DNA of 64,000 bases from Rutidosis leptorrhynchoides (lineage: Eukaryota > Streptophyta > Magnoliopsida > Asterales > Asteraceae): NCBI RefSeq assembly GCF_046630445.1, contig NC_092341.1, positions 1,929,501 to 1,993,500 of the forward strand, given 5' to 3'. The notes under the pieces were generated by a model. It was not told the origin of the DNA and made no database searches. It saw only the letters and a program-made list of their open reading frames with translations. Both the position numbers and the translations under genes were made by a program. The stretch's first letter is position 1, and each line of letters starts with the position of its first letter. Positions 38,401 to 51,578 of this stretch are shown in pieces.

Positions 38401-38652
38401 ATGATATGTTTACTTATCATAGTATCATGTTAACTATATATATATATCCATATATATGTCATCATATAGTTTTTACAAGCTTTAACGTTCGTGAATCACC
38501 GGTCAACTTGGGTGGTCAATTGTCTGTATGAAACATATTTCAATTAATCAAGTCTTAACAAGTTTGATTGTTTAACATGTTGGAAACATTTAATCATGTA
38601 AATATCAATCTCAATTAATATATATAAACAGGGAAAAGTTCGGGTCACTACA
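35413..38652 (-). repeat. 5' LTR of element C (3240 bp)
   Basis: Plus-strand ends TGAAATGTCCCG and CGGGTCACTACA. Bounded by the primer site at 35411 and by the CTCTA duplication at 38653. Confidence 0.95.
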
Positions 38653-38782
38653 CTCTAAACCACCAGGTTTTTCTAAACCAATGTGGAAAACGACGGCTCG
38701 TATTAGGGGAACATCATATATCCCTAGAAACTTGGAAAAACGAACCAAAACCGAAGAAGAAGAAACAAGTGAGTCGGAATAA
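38653..38782 (+). pseudogene. Element B acidic ORF, 3' part
   Basis: Continues the ORF broken at 25554; the first five bases are the duplicated CTCTA. It encodes the conserved end (KTTARIRGTSYIPRNLEKR, then Glu-rich) and stops at 38780-38782. It is followed by a U-rich 120-bp stretch that ends in the acceptor TTTTACAG at 38905. Confidence 0.8.
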
Positions 38783-38919
38783 GATAGTTGTATTCGTGTG
38801 GTGTAATATATGTAATATAGTGTGCTTATGCTTTATGATATATGTAAAATTTGCTTGTATTAATAAGTATTTTTTTTATGAATCTAACTCTTGTCTATTT
38901 TACAGTATAAAAACACAAA

Positions 38920-39603
38920 ATGGATAGACAACCCAATATTTTAAGAGACCTACCCGGAGACATGATTGATGAAATCTTGTCTAGAGTCAGTCAGAATTCT
39001 TTGGCACAACTATTTAAGGCGAGATCAGTTTGTAAGACATTCGAAGAACCTTCCAAGAATGCCTTGGTTTATAAAAGGCTTTCGTTCGAAAGATGGGGGA
39101 TATCACATTGGGAAATCCATAAGTTACGATGTGTTTACTTTGACGCATATATTGCGGGGAACCCAAATGCTATTTTACGCAATGGGTTAAGAAATTATTT
39201 TGACTCAATATATCTGAATATTGGACTTCGTGATTTAGAAAAAGCGGCTAACATGCAACATAAAGAAGCATGTTATGCTTACGGATTAGTAATGTTCGCT
39301 TCTCACCAAAGTGAGAACAAGAACATCGGGCTATAACTATTAAACAAAACGTTCCCACAAGTGACGGAGTCGGTAATTGAGGTAATAAATGAGGTTTTTA
39401 GATTGTTACGGGACTGTTGGACATTACGTAACCCTCGTCCCTTTGACAACGTTACAACACGCTGTCTTATCAACGGCCATAACGGTTATGTTCCACAAGA
39501 CCAAGGATGGGAAGTAATCCTAGTAAAACCAGAATGCATGACTTGTTTCTGGACGTATGAATTACGTGTCTTTATTGCCTTTGCTGATTGACTTGTGTAC
39601 TAG
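38920..39603 (+). pseudogene. Element B F-box ORF with two nonsense codons
   Basis: Same 227-residue F-box protein as in C and D (DRQPNILRDLPGDMIDEIL at the start; same length, same flanks). TAA at 39334-39336 replaces a Gln codon and TGA at 39592-39594 replaces an Arg codon near the end; both can be single C-to-T changes. Otherwise the frame is open. Acceptor-like TTTTACAG lies 14 nt before the ATG. Gag follows 340 bp downstream. Confidence 0.88.
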
Positions 39604-39792
39604 CTAGAATTATCTTCACAACCATCTTGTATCAAATTTATTGTGTGCTCTATTTCATGCTATATGTAAAATAAGCGGTATTGTAAGTTTGTAAAATATT
39701 GTGTAAAAGTTTGAACGCGAAATATTATTATAATCAGTTTTTCATATAGAATTGTAGTAGTTGAATTGTATATTAGCTACTATGTATGAACT

Positions 39793-39808
39793 AAACGGGT
39801 AGGTACTA
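39793..39808 (+). other. Internal PPT-like copy in element B
   Basis: TAAACGGGTAGGTACT differs by one base from the PPT/LTR junction at 44540-44555. It lies about 140 bp before gag. Confidence 0.65.
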
Positions 39809-39944
39809 CCCGAATTTAAACTTATAAAACGCTAATATGAAGAAAAAGCTTTTATAAATGAGTTCATATTATGCTACGAAATACTATTAACTACTCTTAA
39901 TATTATGTATGATTAACTTGTTCCATTTGACTATTTTGAAGGAA

Positions 39945-42900
39945 ATGGCACCGACTACTCGACACACCGTGAATATGAATGAAGAGGAATTCCGTACTTT
40001 TCTAGCTTCAAACATAGCCGCAGTACAGGCTGCGCTACATACCAACAATAACCTTGGATCTAGCAGTACAGGAAATCGTGTAGGATGCACCTACAAAGAA
40101 TTCACTGCCTGCAAACCTTTGGAATTTGATGGAACCGAAGGACCGATCGGATTGAAACGGTGGACCGAGAAGGTCGAATCGGTGTTTTCCATAAATAAGT
40201 ATACTGAAGAGGACAAAGTAAAGTACGCTACGCATACCTTCACAGGTTCTGCGTTAACATGGTGGAATACCTATCTAGAGCAAGTGGGACAAGACGATGC
40301 ATACGCACTACCGTGGTCAGCATTCAAGCACTTGATGAACGAGAAGTACCGTCCCAGAACCGAGGTCAATAAGCTTAATACAGAACTTAGAGGGTTACGA
40401 ACCCACGGATTTGATATTACCACGTATGAAAGACGATTCACAGAATTGTGCCTATTGTGTCCGGGAGCATTTGAAGATGAGGAAGAGAAGATCGACGCGT
40501 TTGTGAAAGGATTACCGGAAAGAATCCAAGAAGATATAAGTTCACACGAGCCCGCCTCCATACAACAGGCATGTAGAATGGCTCATAAACTAGTGAACCA
40601 GATTGTAGAAAGAATTAAAGAACAGACTGCTGAAGAGGCCAATGTGAAGCAAGTCAAAAGAAAGTGGGAGGAAAACGGTGATAAGAATCACCAATACAAC
40701 AACAACAGCAATTACAACAATAATCGCAACAATTATCCCAACAATCGCAACATCAATCGCAACTACAACAAACGGCCCAACAACAACAACAACAACAACA
40801 ACAACAACTACAACAATCATCCCAATAACAATAATAACCGCAACAACAACAACAATCAGAAGCAGCTATGCCAAAGGTGTGAAAAGTATCACTCGGGATT
40901 CTGCACCAAATTTTGCAACAAGTGTAAAAGAAATGGTCATAGCGTGGCGAAGTGTGAGGTCTATGGACCAGGGGTTAATAGAACGAAAGGAACAAATGGT
41001 GTCGGAACGAGTAATGGTGGAGCAAGTAGTGTCAGAGCAAGTTATGCCAATGTAGCTTGTTATAAATGTGGAAAACCGGGCCACATTATTAGAAATTGCC
41101 CGAACCAGGAGAACACAAATGGACAAGGCCGCGGAAGAGTTTTCAATATTAATGCGGCAGAGGCACAGGAAGACCCGGAGCTTGTTACGGGTACGTTTCT
41201 TATTGACAATAAATCTGCTTACGTTTTATTTGATTCGGGTTCGGATAGAAGCTATATGAGTAGAGATTTTTGTGCTAAATTAAGTTGTCCATTGACGCCT
41301 TTGGATAGTAAATTTTTACTCGAATTAGCAAATGGTAAATTAATTTCAACAGATAATATATGTCGGAATCGGGAAATTAAACTGGTTAGCGAAACATTTA
41401 AGATTGATTTGATACCAGTAGAGTTAGGGAGTTTTGATGTGATAATCGGTATGGACTGGTTGAAAGAAGTGAAAGCAGAGATCATTTGTTACAAAAATGC
41501 AATTCGCATTATACGAGAAAAAGAAAAACCCTTAATGGTGTACGGAGAAAAGGGCAACACGAAGCTACATCTTATTAGTAATTTGAAGGCACAAAAACTA
41601 ATAAGAAAAGGTTGCTATGCTGTTCTAGCACACGTCGAGAAAGTACAAACTGAAGAAAAGAGCATCAATGATGTTCCCATTGCAAAAGAATTTCCCGATG
41701 TATTTCCGAAAGAATTACCGGGATTACCCCCACATCGATCCGTTGAATTTCAAATAGATCTTGTACCAGGAGCTGCACCAATAGCTCGTGCTCCTTACAG
41801 ACTCGCACCCAGCGAGATAAAAGAACTGCAAAGCCAATTACAAGAACTTTTAGAGCATGGTTTCGTTCGACCAAGCACATCACCGTAGGGAGCTCCTATT
41901 TTTTTTGTCAAGAAGAAAGATGGTACATTCAGGTTGTGTATCGACTACCGAGAGTTGAAAAAACTTACCATCAAGAACCGCTACCCACTACCGAGAATCG
42001 ACGACTTATTTGATCAACTACAAGGCTCGTCTGTTTATTCAAAGATTGACTTACGTTCCGGGTATCATCAAATGCGGGTGAAAGAAGATGATATTCTAAA
42101 GACTGCTTTCAGAACACATTACGGTCATTACGAGTTTATGGTCATGCCGTTTGGTTTAACTAATGCACCAGCTGTGTTCATGGACCTTATGAACCGAGTG
42201 TGTGGACCATACCTTGACAAGTTTGTCATTGTTTTTATTGATGACATACTTATTTACTCAAAGAATAACCAAGAACACGGTGAACATTTGAGAAAGGTGT
42301 TAGAAGTATTGAGGAAGGAAGAATTGTACTCTAAGTTTTCAAAGTGTGCATTTTGGTTGGAAGAAGTTCAATTCCTCGGTCACATAGTGAACAAAGAAGG
42401 TATTAAGGTGGATCCGGCAAAGATAGAAACTGTTGAAAAGTGGGAAACCCCAAAAACTCCGAAACACATACGCCAGTTTTTAGGACTAGCTGGTTACTAC
42501 AGAAGGTTCATCCAAGACTTTTCCAGAATAGCAAAACCCTTGACTGCATTAACGTATAAAGGGAAGAAATTTGAATGGAATGATGAACAAGAGAAAGCGT
42601 TTCAGTTATTGAAGAAAAAGCTAACTACGGCACCTATATTGTCATTGCCTGAAGGGAATGATGATTTTGTGATTTATTGTGACGCATCAAAGCAAGGTCT
42701 CGGTTGTGTATTAATGCAACGAACGAAGGTGATTGCTTATGCATCTAGACAATTGAAGATTCACGAACAAAATTATACGATGCATGATTTGGAATTAGGC
42801 GCGGTTGTTTTTGCATTAAAGACTTGGAGGTACTACTTATATGGGGTCAAAAGTATTATATATACCGACCACAAAAGTCTTCAACACATATTTAATCAGA

Positions 42901-44519
42901 AACAACTGAATATGAGGCAGCGTAGGTGGATTGAATTATTGAATGATTACGACTTTGAGATTCGTTACCACCCGGGGAAGGCAAATGTGGTAGCCGATGC
43001 CTTGAGCAGGAAGGACAGAGAACCCATTCGAGTAAAATCTATGAATATAATGATTCATAATAACCTTACTACTCAAATAAAGGAGGCGCAACAAGGAGTT
43101 TTAAAAGAGGGAAATTTAAAGGATGAAATACCCAAAGGATCGGAGAAGCATCTTAATATTCGGGAAGACGGAACCCGGTATAGGACTGAAAGGATTTGGG
43201 TACCAAAATTTGGAGATATGAGAGAAATGGTACTTAGAGAAGCTCATAAAACTAGATACTCAATACATCCTGGAACGAGGAAGATGTACAAGGATCTCAA
43301 GAAACATTTTTGGTGGCCGGGTATGAAAGCTGATGTTGCTAAATATGTAGGAGAATGTTTGACGTGTTCTAAGGTCAAAGCTGAGCATCAGAAACCATCA
43401 GGTCTACTTCAACAACCCGAAATCCCGGAATGGAAATGGGAAAACATTACCATGGATTTCATCACTAAATTGCCAAGGACTGCAAGTGGTTTTGATACTA
43501 TTTGGGTAATAGTTGATCGTCTTACCAAATCAGCACACTTCCTGCCAATAAGAGAAGATGACAAGATGGAGAAGTTAGCACGACTGTATTTGAAGGAAGT
43601 CGTCTCCAGACATAGAATACCAATCTCTATTATCTCTGATAGGGATGGCAGATTTATTTCAAGATTCTGGCAGACATTACAGCAAGCATTAGGAACTTGT
43701 CTAGACATGAGTACTGCCTATCATCCACAAACTGATGGGGAGAGCGAAAGGATGATACAAACACTTGAAGACATGCTACGAGCATGTGTTATTGATTTCG
43801 GAAACAGTTGGGATCGACATCTACCATTAGCAGAATTTTCCTACAACAACAGCTACCATTCAAGCATTGAGATGGCGCCATTTGAAGCACTTTATGGTAG
43901 AAAGTGCAGGTCTCCGATTTGTTGGAATGAAGTGGGGGATAGACAGATTACGGGTCCAGAGATTATACAAGAAACTACCGAGAAGATCATCCAAATTCAA
44001 CAACGGTTGAAAACCGCCCAAAGTCGACAAAAGAGCTACGCTGACTTTAAAAGAAAAGATATAGAATTTGAAATTGGAGAGATGGTCATGCTTAAAGTTT
44101 CACCTTGGAAAGGCGTTGTTCGATTTGGTAAACGAGGGAAATTAAATCCAAGGTATATTGGACCATTCAAGATTATTGATCATGTAAGACCAGTAGCTTA
44201 TCGACTTGAGTTACCTCAACAACTCGCGGCTGTACATAATACTTTCCACGTCTCGAATTTGAAGAAATGTTTTGCTAAAGAAGATCTCACTATTCCGTTA
44301 GATGAAATCCAAATCAACGAAAAACTTCAATTCATCGAAGAACCCGTCGAAATAATGGATCGTGAGGTTAAAATACTTAAGCAAAACAAGATACCAATTG
44401 TTAAGGTTCGATGGAATGCTCGTAGAGGACTCGAGTTCACCTGGGAGCATGAAGATCAGATGAAGAAGAAATACCCGCATCTATTTCCAGAATGTTCGTC
44501 AACACCTTCAACAGCTTAA
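39945..44519 (+). pseudogene. Element B gag-pol polyprotein, one nonsense codon (best preserved copy)
   Basis: 1525 codons in one frame, the most complete gag-pol here. Approximate residues: gag 1-400 with an Asn-rich tract at 250-310 and CCHC knuckles near 323 and 371; protease DSGSDRSY near 430 (Ser for the usual Ala); RT about 560-800 with [10 protein letters not shown] near 763; RNase H 905-1020; integrase 1080-1400 with HHCC region and D,D,E core (TMDFIT near 1170, [13 protein letters not shown]); chromodomain about 1455-1515. The only break is TAG at 41886-41888, where relatives have Trp in SPWGAP. A chromodomain at the end of integrase defines a chromovirus; the family is probably Tekay-like. 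The ATG at 39909 is in frame, but MAPTT at 39945 is the likely start. Confidence 0.94.
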
Positions 44520-44538
44520 AATTTCGGGACGAAATTTA

Positions 44539-44554
44539 TTTAACGGGTAGGTAC
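44539..44554 (+). other. Polypurine tract of element B
   Basis: TTTAACGGGTAGGTAC directly before the 3' LTR, 20 nt after the gag-pol stop. Confidence 0.7.
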
Positions 44555-44906
44555 TGTAGTGACCCGAACTTTTCCATGTTTATATATATTAATTGAGATT
44601 GATATTTACATGATTAAATGTTTCCAACATGTTAAGCAATCAAACTTGTTAAGACTTGATTAATTGAAATATGTTTCATATAGACAATTGACCACCCAAG
44701 TTGACCGGTGATTCACGAACGTTAAAACTTGTAAAAACTATATGATGACATATATATGGATATATATATAGTTAACATGATACTATGAGAAGTAAACATA
44801 TCATTAAGTATATTAACAATGAACTACATATGTAAAAACAAGACTACTAACTTAATGATTTTTAAATGAGACATATATGTAACGATTATCGTTGTAAAGA
44901 CATTTA

Positions 44907-44998
<92 letters not shown>

Positions 44999-47876
44999 GA
45001 GATATTCATACATGATAATATCATGATAATATAATAATTTAAAATCTCATTTGATATTATAAACATTGGGTTAACAACATTTAACAAGATCGTTAACCTA
45101 AAGGTTTCAAAACAACACTTACATGTAACGACTAACGATGACTTAACGACTCAGTTAAAATGTATATACATGTAGTGTTTTAATTTGTATTTATACACTT
45201 TTGAAAGACTTCAATACACTTATCAAAATACTTCTACTTAACAAAAATGCTTACAATTACATCCTCGTTCAGTTTCATCAACAATTCTACTCGTATGCAC
45301 CCGTATTCGTACTCGTACAATACACAGCTTTTAGATGTATGTACTATTGGTTTATACACTCCAATGATCAGCTCTTAGCAGCCCATGTGAGTCACCTAAC
45401 ACATGTGGGAGCCATCATTTGGCAACTAGCATCAAATATCTTATAAAATTACAAAAATATGAGTAATCATTCATGACTTATTTACATGAAAACAAAATTA
45501 CATATCCTTTATATCTAATCCATACATCAACGACCAAAAACACCTACAAACACTTTCATTCTTCAATTTTATTTATCTAATTGATCTCTCTCAAGTTCTA
45601 TCTTCAAGTTCTAAGTGTTCTTCATAAATTCTACAAGTTCTAGTTACATAAAATCAAGAATACTTTCAAGTTTGCTAGCTCACTTCCAATCTTGTAAGGT
45701 GATCATCCAACCTCAAGAAATCTTTGTTTCTTACAGTAGGTTATCATTCTAATACAAGGTAATAGTCATATTTAAACTTTGGTTCAATTTCTATAACTAT
45801 AACAATCTTATTTCAAGTGACGATCTTACTTGAACTTGTTTTCGTGTCATGATTATGCTTCAAGAACTTCGAGCCATCCAAGGATCCGTTGAAGCTAGAT
45901 CCATTTTTTTCTTTTCCAGTAGGTTTATCCAAGGAACTTAAGGTAGTAATGATGTTCATAACATCATTCGATTCATACATATAAAGCTATCTTATTCGAA
46001 GGTTTAAACTTGTAATCACTAGAACATAGTTTAGTTAATTCTAAACTTGTTCGCAAACAAAAGTTAATCCTTCTAACTTGACTTTTAAAATCAACTAAAC
46101 ACATGTTCTATATCTATATGATATGCTAACTAATGATTTAAAACCTGGAAACACGAAAAACACCGTAAAACCGGATTTACGCCGTCGTAGTAACACCGCG
46201 GGCTGTTTTGGGTTAGTTAATTAAAAACTATGATAAACTTTGATTTAAAAGTTGTTATTCTGAGAAAATGATTTTTATTATGAACATGAAACTATATCCA
46301 AAAATTATGGTTAAACTCAAAGTGGAAGTATGTTTTCTAAAATGGTCATCTAGACGTCGTTCTTTCGACTGAAATGACTACCTTTACAAAAATGAATTGT
46401 AACTTATTTTTCGGACTATAAACCTATAATTTTTCTGTTTAGATTCATAAAATAGAGTTCAATATGAAACCATAGCAATTTGATTCACTCAAACGGATTT
46501 AAAATGAAGAAGTTATGGGTAAAACAAGATTGGATAATTTTTCTCATTTTAGCTACGTGAAAATTGGTAACAAATCTATTCCAACCATAACTTAATCAAC
46601 TTGTATTGTATATTATGTAATCTTGAGATACCATAGACACGTATACAATGTTTCGACCTATCATGTAGACACATCTATATATATTTCGGAACAACCATAG
46701 ACACTCTATATGTGAATGTTGGAGTTAGCTATACAGGGTTGAGGTTGATTCCAAAATATATATAGTTTGAGTTGTGATCAATACTGAGATACGTATACAC
46801 TGGGTCGTGGATTGATTCAAGATAATATTTATCGATTTATTTCTGTACATCTAACTGTGGACAACTAGTTGTAGGTTACTAACGAGGACAGCTGACTTAA
46901 TAAACTTAAAACATCAAAATATATTAAAAGTGTTGTAAATATATTTTGAACATACTTTGATATATATGTATATATTGTTATAGGTTCGTGAATCAACCAG
47001 TGGCCAAGTCTTACTTCCCGACGAAGTAAAAATCTGTGAAAGTGAGTTATAGTCCCACTTTTAAAATCTAATATTTTTGGGATGAGAATACATGCAGGTT
47101 TTATAAATGATTTACAGAAATATACACGAGTAATCGAAACTACATTATATGGTTGAATGATCGAAATCGAATATGCCCCTTTTTATTAAGTCTGGTAATC
47201 TAGGAATTAGGGAACAGACACCCTAATTGACGCGAACTCTAAAGATAGATCTATTGGGACTAACAAACCCCATCCAAAGTACCGGATGCTTTAGTACTTC
47301 GAAATTTATATCCTATCCGAAGGGTGTCCCGGAATGATGGGGATATTCTTATATATGCATCTTGTTAATGTCGGTTACCAGGTGTTCACTATATGAATGA
47401 TTTTTATCTCTATGTATGGGATGTGTATTGAAATATGAAATCTTGTGGTCTATTATTATGATTTGATATATATAGGTTAAACCTATAACTCACCAACATT
47501 TTTGTTGACGTTTTAAGCATGTTTATTCTCAGGTGATTATTAAGAGCTTCCGCTGTCGCATACTTAAATAAGGACGAGATTTGGAGTCCATGCTTGTATG
47601 ATATTGTGTAAAAACTGCATTCATGAAACTTATTTTGTTGTAACATATTTGTATTGTAAACCATTATGTAATGGTCGTGTGTAAACACGATATTTTAGAT
47701 TATCATTATTTGATAATCTACGTAAAGCTTTTTAAACCTTTATTAATGAAATAAAGGTTATGGTTTGTTTTAAAAATGAATGCAGTCTTTGAAAAACGTC
47801 TCATATAGAGGTCAAAACCTCGCAACGAAATCAATTAATATGGAACGTTTTTAATCAATAAGAACGGGACATTTCA
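44555..47876 (+). repeat. 3' LTR of element B (3322 bp)
   Basis: TGTAGTGACCC...GGGACATTTCA, then the target duplication CAAAT. It is longer than the 5' LTR mainly because of a (TA)n expansion at 44910-44991. Confidence 0.95.
44910..44991. repeat. (TA)n microsatellite in 3' LTR of element B
   Basis: About 80 bp of pure AT repeat at a site different from the expanded site in the solo LTR and in element D. The 5' LTR of the same element (near 21955) has only a short tract, so the growth followed insertion. Confidence 0.9.
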
Positions 47877-47968
47877 CAAATATTTTTCAAACTTACAACT
47901 TCGCTATATTACATATAACATGAAATATAGTACACTATGATACAGGACAGTTTTGAAGATAAATCTAG

Positions 47969-48093
47969 TTAATACGCAAGTTGTTCAGCAAAGGAAATAA
48001 AGACACGTAATTCATAAGTCCAGAAATAAGTCATGCATTCTGGTTTTACTAAGACGACTTCCCATCCTTGGTCTTGTGGAAAATAACCATTAT
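47969..48093 (-). pseudogene. Element A F-box ORF, 3' end
   Basis: Encodes the end of the F-box protein (PQDQGWEVVLVKPECMT..., then stop at 47969-47971). It is interrupted at 48093 by element D and resumes at 61617. Confidence 0.85.
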
Positions 48094-51000
48094 TGAAATG
48101 TCCCGTTCTTATTGATTAAAAACGTTCCATATTAATTGATTTTGTTGCGAGGTTTTGACCTCTATATGAGACGTTTTTCAAAGACTGCATTCATTTTTAA
48201 AACAAACCATAACCTTTATTTCATAAATAAAGGTTTAAAAAGCTTTACGTAGATTATCAAATAATGATAATCTAAAATATCATGTTTACACACGACCATT
48301 ACATAATGGTTTACAATACAAATATGTTACATCGAAATCAGTTTCTTGAATGCAGTTTTTACACAATATCATACAAACATGGACTCCAAATCTTGTCCTT
48401 ATTTTAGTATGCAACAGCGGAAGCTCTTAGTATTCACCTGAGAATAAACATGCTTTAAACGTCAACAAAAATGTTGGTGAGTTATAGGTTTAACCTATAT
48501 ATATCAAATCGCAACAATAGACCACAAGATTTCATATTTCAATACACATCCCATACATAGAGATAAAAATCATTCATATGGTGAACACCTGGTAATCGAC
48601 ATTAACAAGATGCATATATAAGAATATCCCCATCATTCCGGGACACCCTTCGGATATGATATAAATTTCGATGTACTAAAGCATCCAGTACTTTGGATGA
48701 GGTTTGTTAGGCCCAATAGATCTATCTTTAGGATTCGCGTCAATTAGGGTGTCTGTTCCCTAATTCTTAGATTACCAGACTTAATAAAAAGGGGCATATT
48801 CGATTTCGATAATTCAACCATAGAATGTAGTTTCACGTACTTGTGTCTATTTTGTAAATCATTTATAAAACCTGCATGTATTCTCATCCCAAAAATATTA
48901 GATTTTAAAAGTGGGACTATAACTCACTTTCACAGATTTTTACTTCGTCGGGAAGTAAGACTTGGCCACTGGTTGATTCACGAACCTATAACAATATATA
49001 CATATATATCAAAGTATGTTCAAAATATATTTACAACACTTTTAATATATTTTGATGTTTTAAGTTTATTAAGTCAGCTGTCCTCGTTAGTAACCTACAA
49101 CTAGTTGTCCACAGTTAGATGTACAGAAATAAATCGATAAATATTATCTTGAATCAATCCACGACCCAGTGTATACGTATCTCAGTATTGATCACAACTC
49201 AAACTATATATATTTTGGAATCAACCTCAACCCTGTATAGCTAACTCCAACATTCACATATAGAGTGTCTATGGTTGTTCCGAAATATATATAGATGTGT
49301 CGACATGATAGGTCGAAACATTGTATACGTGTCTATGGTATCTCAAGATTACATAATATACAATACAAGTTGATTAAGTTATGGTTGGAATAGATTTGTT
49401 ACCAATTTTCACGTAGCTAAAATGAGAAAAATTATCCAACCTTGTTTTACCCATAACTTCTTCATTTTAAATCCGTTTTGAGTGAATCAAATTGCTATGG
49501 TTTCATATTGAACTCTATTTTATGAATCTAAACATAAAAAGTATAGGTTTTTAGTCGGAAAATAAATTACAAGTCGTTTTTGTAAAGGTAGTCATTTCAG
49601 TCGAAAGAACGACGTCTAGATGACCATTTTAGAAAACATACTTCCACTTTGAGTTTAACCATAATTTTTGGATATAGTTTCATGTTCATAATAAAAATCA
49701 TTTTCCCAGAATAACAACTTTTAAATCAAAGTTTATCATAGTTTTTAATTAACTAACCCAAAACAGCCCGCGGTGTTACTACGACGGCGTAAATCCGATT
49801 TTACGGTGTTTTTCGTGTTTCCAGGTTTTAAATCATTAAGTTAGCATATCATATAGATATAGAACATGTGTTTAGTTGATTTTAAAAGTCAAGTTTGAAG
49901 GATTAACTTTTATTTGCGAACAAGTTTAGAATTAACTAAACTATGTTCTAGTGATTACAAGTTTAAACCTTCGAATAAGATAGCTTTATATGTATGAATC
50001 GAATGATGTTATGAACATCATTACTACCTCAAGTTCCTTGGATAAACCTACTGGAAATGAGAAAAATAGATCTAGCTTCAAAGGATCCTTGGATGGCTTG
50101 AAAGTTCTTGAAGCAGAATCATGACACGAAAACAATTTCAAGTTAGATTTCCACTCGAAATAAGATTGTTATAGTTATAGAAATTGAATTAAAGTTTGAA
50201 TATGATTATTACCTTGTATTAGAAAGATAACCTATTGTAAGTAACAAAGGTTTCTTGATCTTGGATGATTACTTGGAATGGATTTAGAAAACTTGGAAGT
50301 AAACTTGCAATCTTGGAAGTATTCTTGATTTTATGAAACTAGAACTTTTGGAATTTATGAAGAACACTTAGAACTTGAAGATAGAACTTGAGAGAGATCA
50401 ATTAGATGAAGAAAATTGAAGAATGAAAGTGTTTGTAGGTGTTTTTGGTCGTTGGTGTATGGATTAGATATAAAGGATATGTAATTTTGTTTTCATGTAA
50501 ATAAGTCATGAATGATTACTCATATTTTTGTAATTTTATGAGATATTTCATGCTAGTTGCCAAATGATGGTTCCCATATGTGTTATATGACTCACATGGG
50601 CTACTAAGAGCTGATAATTGGAGTGTATATACCAATAGTACATACATCTAAAAGCTGTGTATTGTACGAGTACGAATACGGGTGCATACGAGTAGAATTG
50701 TTGATGAAACTGAACGAGGATGTAATTGTAAGCATTTTTGTTAAGTAGAAGTATTTTGATAAGTGTATTGAAGTCTTTCAAAAGTGTATAAATACAAATT
50801 AAAACACTACATGTATATACATTTTAACTGAGTCGTTAAGTCATCGTTAGTCGTTACATGTAAGTGTTGTTTTGAAACCTTTAGGTTAACGATCTTGTTA
50901 AATGTTGTTAACCCAATGTTTATAATATCAAATGAGATTTTAAATTATTATATTATCATGATATTATCATGTATGAATATCTCTTAATATGATATATATA

Positions 51001-51543
51001 TATATATACATTAAATGTCTTTACAACGATAATCGTTACATATATGTCTCGTTTCGAAATCATTAAGTTAGTAGTCTTATTTTTACATATGTATTTCATT
51101 GTTAATACACTTAATAATATATTTACTTATCATTTAACATAATTAACCAAGTGTATCAATATCTTAATATGATTCATATGTACCTAGTAAGACGTTGTTA
51201 TAACGATAATCGTTATATATATTATTTTCGAGTTTCTTAAATTAATAGTCTCATTTTTATGTATATAACTCATTGTGAAAATACCTAATGAGATACATAC
51301 TTATAATAAAATCATGTTAACTATATATATAACCATATATATATCATCGTATAGTTTTTACAAGTTTTAACGTTCGTGAATCACCGGTCAACTTGGGTGG
51401 TCAATTGTCTATATGAAACCTATTTCAATTAATCAAGTCTTAACAAGTTTGATTGCTTAACATGTTGGAAACACTTAATCATGTAAATAAAAATTTCATT
51501 TAATATATATATATATAAACATGGAAAAGTTCGGGTCACTACA
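48094..51543 (-). repeat. 3' LTR of element D (3450 bp)
   Basis: Plus-strand ends TGAAATGTCCCG and CGGGTCACTACA. It has two copies of the ~180-bp sub-unit (starting near 50981 and 51161), like element A and unlike B and C. Confidence 0.95.
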
Positions 51544-51558
51544 GTACCTACCCGTTAA
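51544..51558 (-). other. Polypurine tract of element D
   Basis: TTAACGGGTAGGTAC on the minus strand, next to the 3' LTR. Confidence 0.7.
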
Positions 51559-51578
51559 ATAAATTTCGTCCCGAAATT

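Larger units (their letters stand above)
25555..38652 (-). mobile_element. Element C: complete F-box-carrying chromovirus inside element B
   Basis: 13,098 bp with 3' LTR 25555-28806 and 5' LTR 35413-38652, flanked by CTCTA (25550-25554 and 38653-38657). Full order on the minus strand: LTR, perfect tRNA-iMet primer site, acidic ORF, F-box ORF, gag-pol, PPT, LTR. The two LTRs differ at only scattered positions in the stretches I compared by eye (a few per 300 bp), so this is the youngest resolvable insertion. Gag-pol carries three nonsense codons. Confidence 0.96.
21599..47876 (+). mobile_element. Element B: F-box-carrying chromovirus on plus strand, split by element C
   Basis: Complete element with both LTRs (21599-24855 and 44555-47876) and perfect target-site duplication CAAAT (21594-21598 and 47877-47881). 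Without element C and its duplicated CTCTA it is about 13.2 kb. Order: LTR, primer site, acidic ORF, F-box ORF, gag-pol, PPT, LTR. It sits in the spacer between gag and F-box of element A, in the opposite orientation. Confidence 0.95.

Noticed and set aside
40678..41055. Thr/Ile-rich ORFs overlapping gag in another frame
   Set aside because: Frame-shifted reading of the same Asn-codon repeats and zinc-knuckle region.
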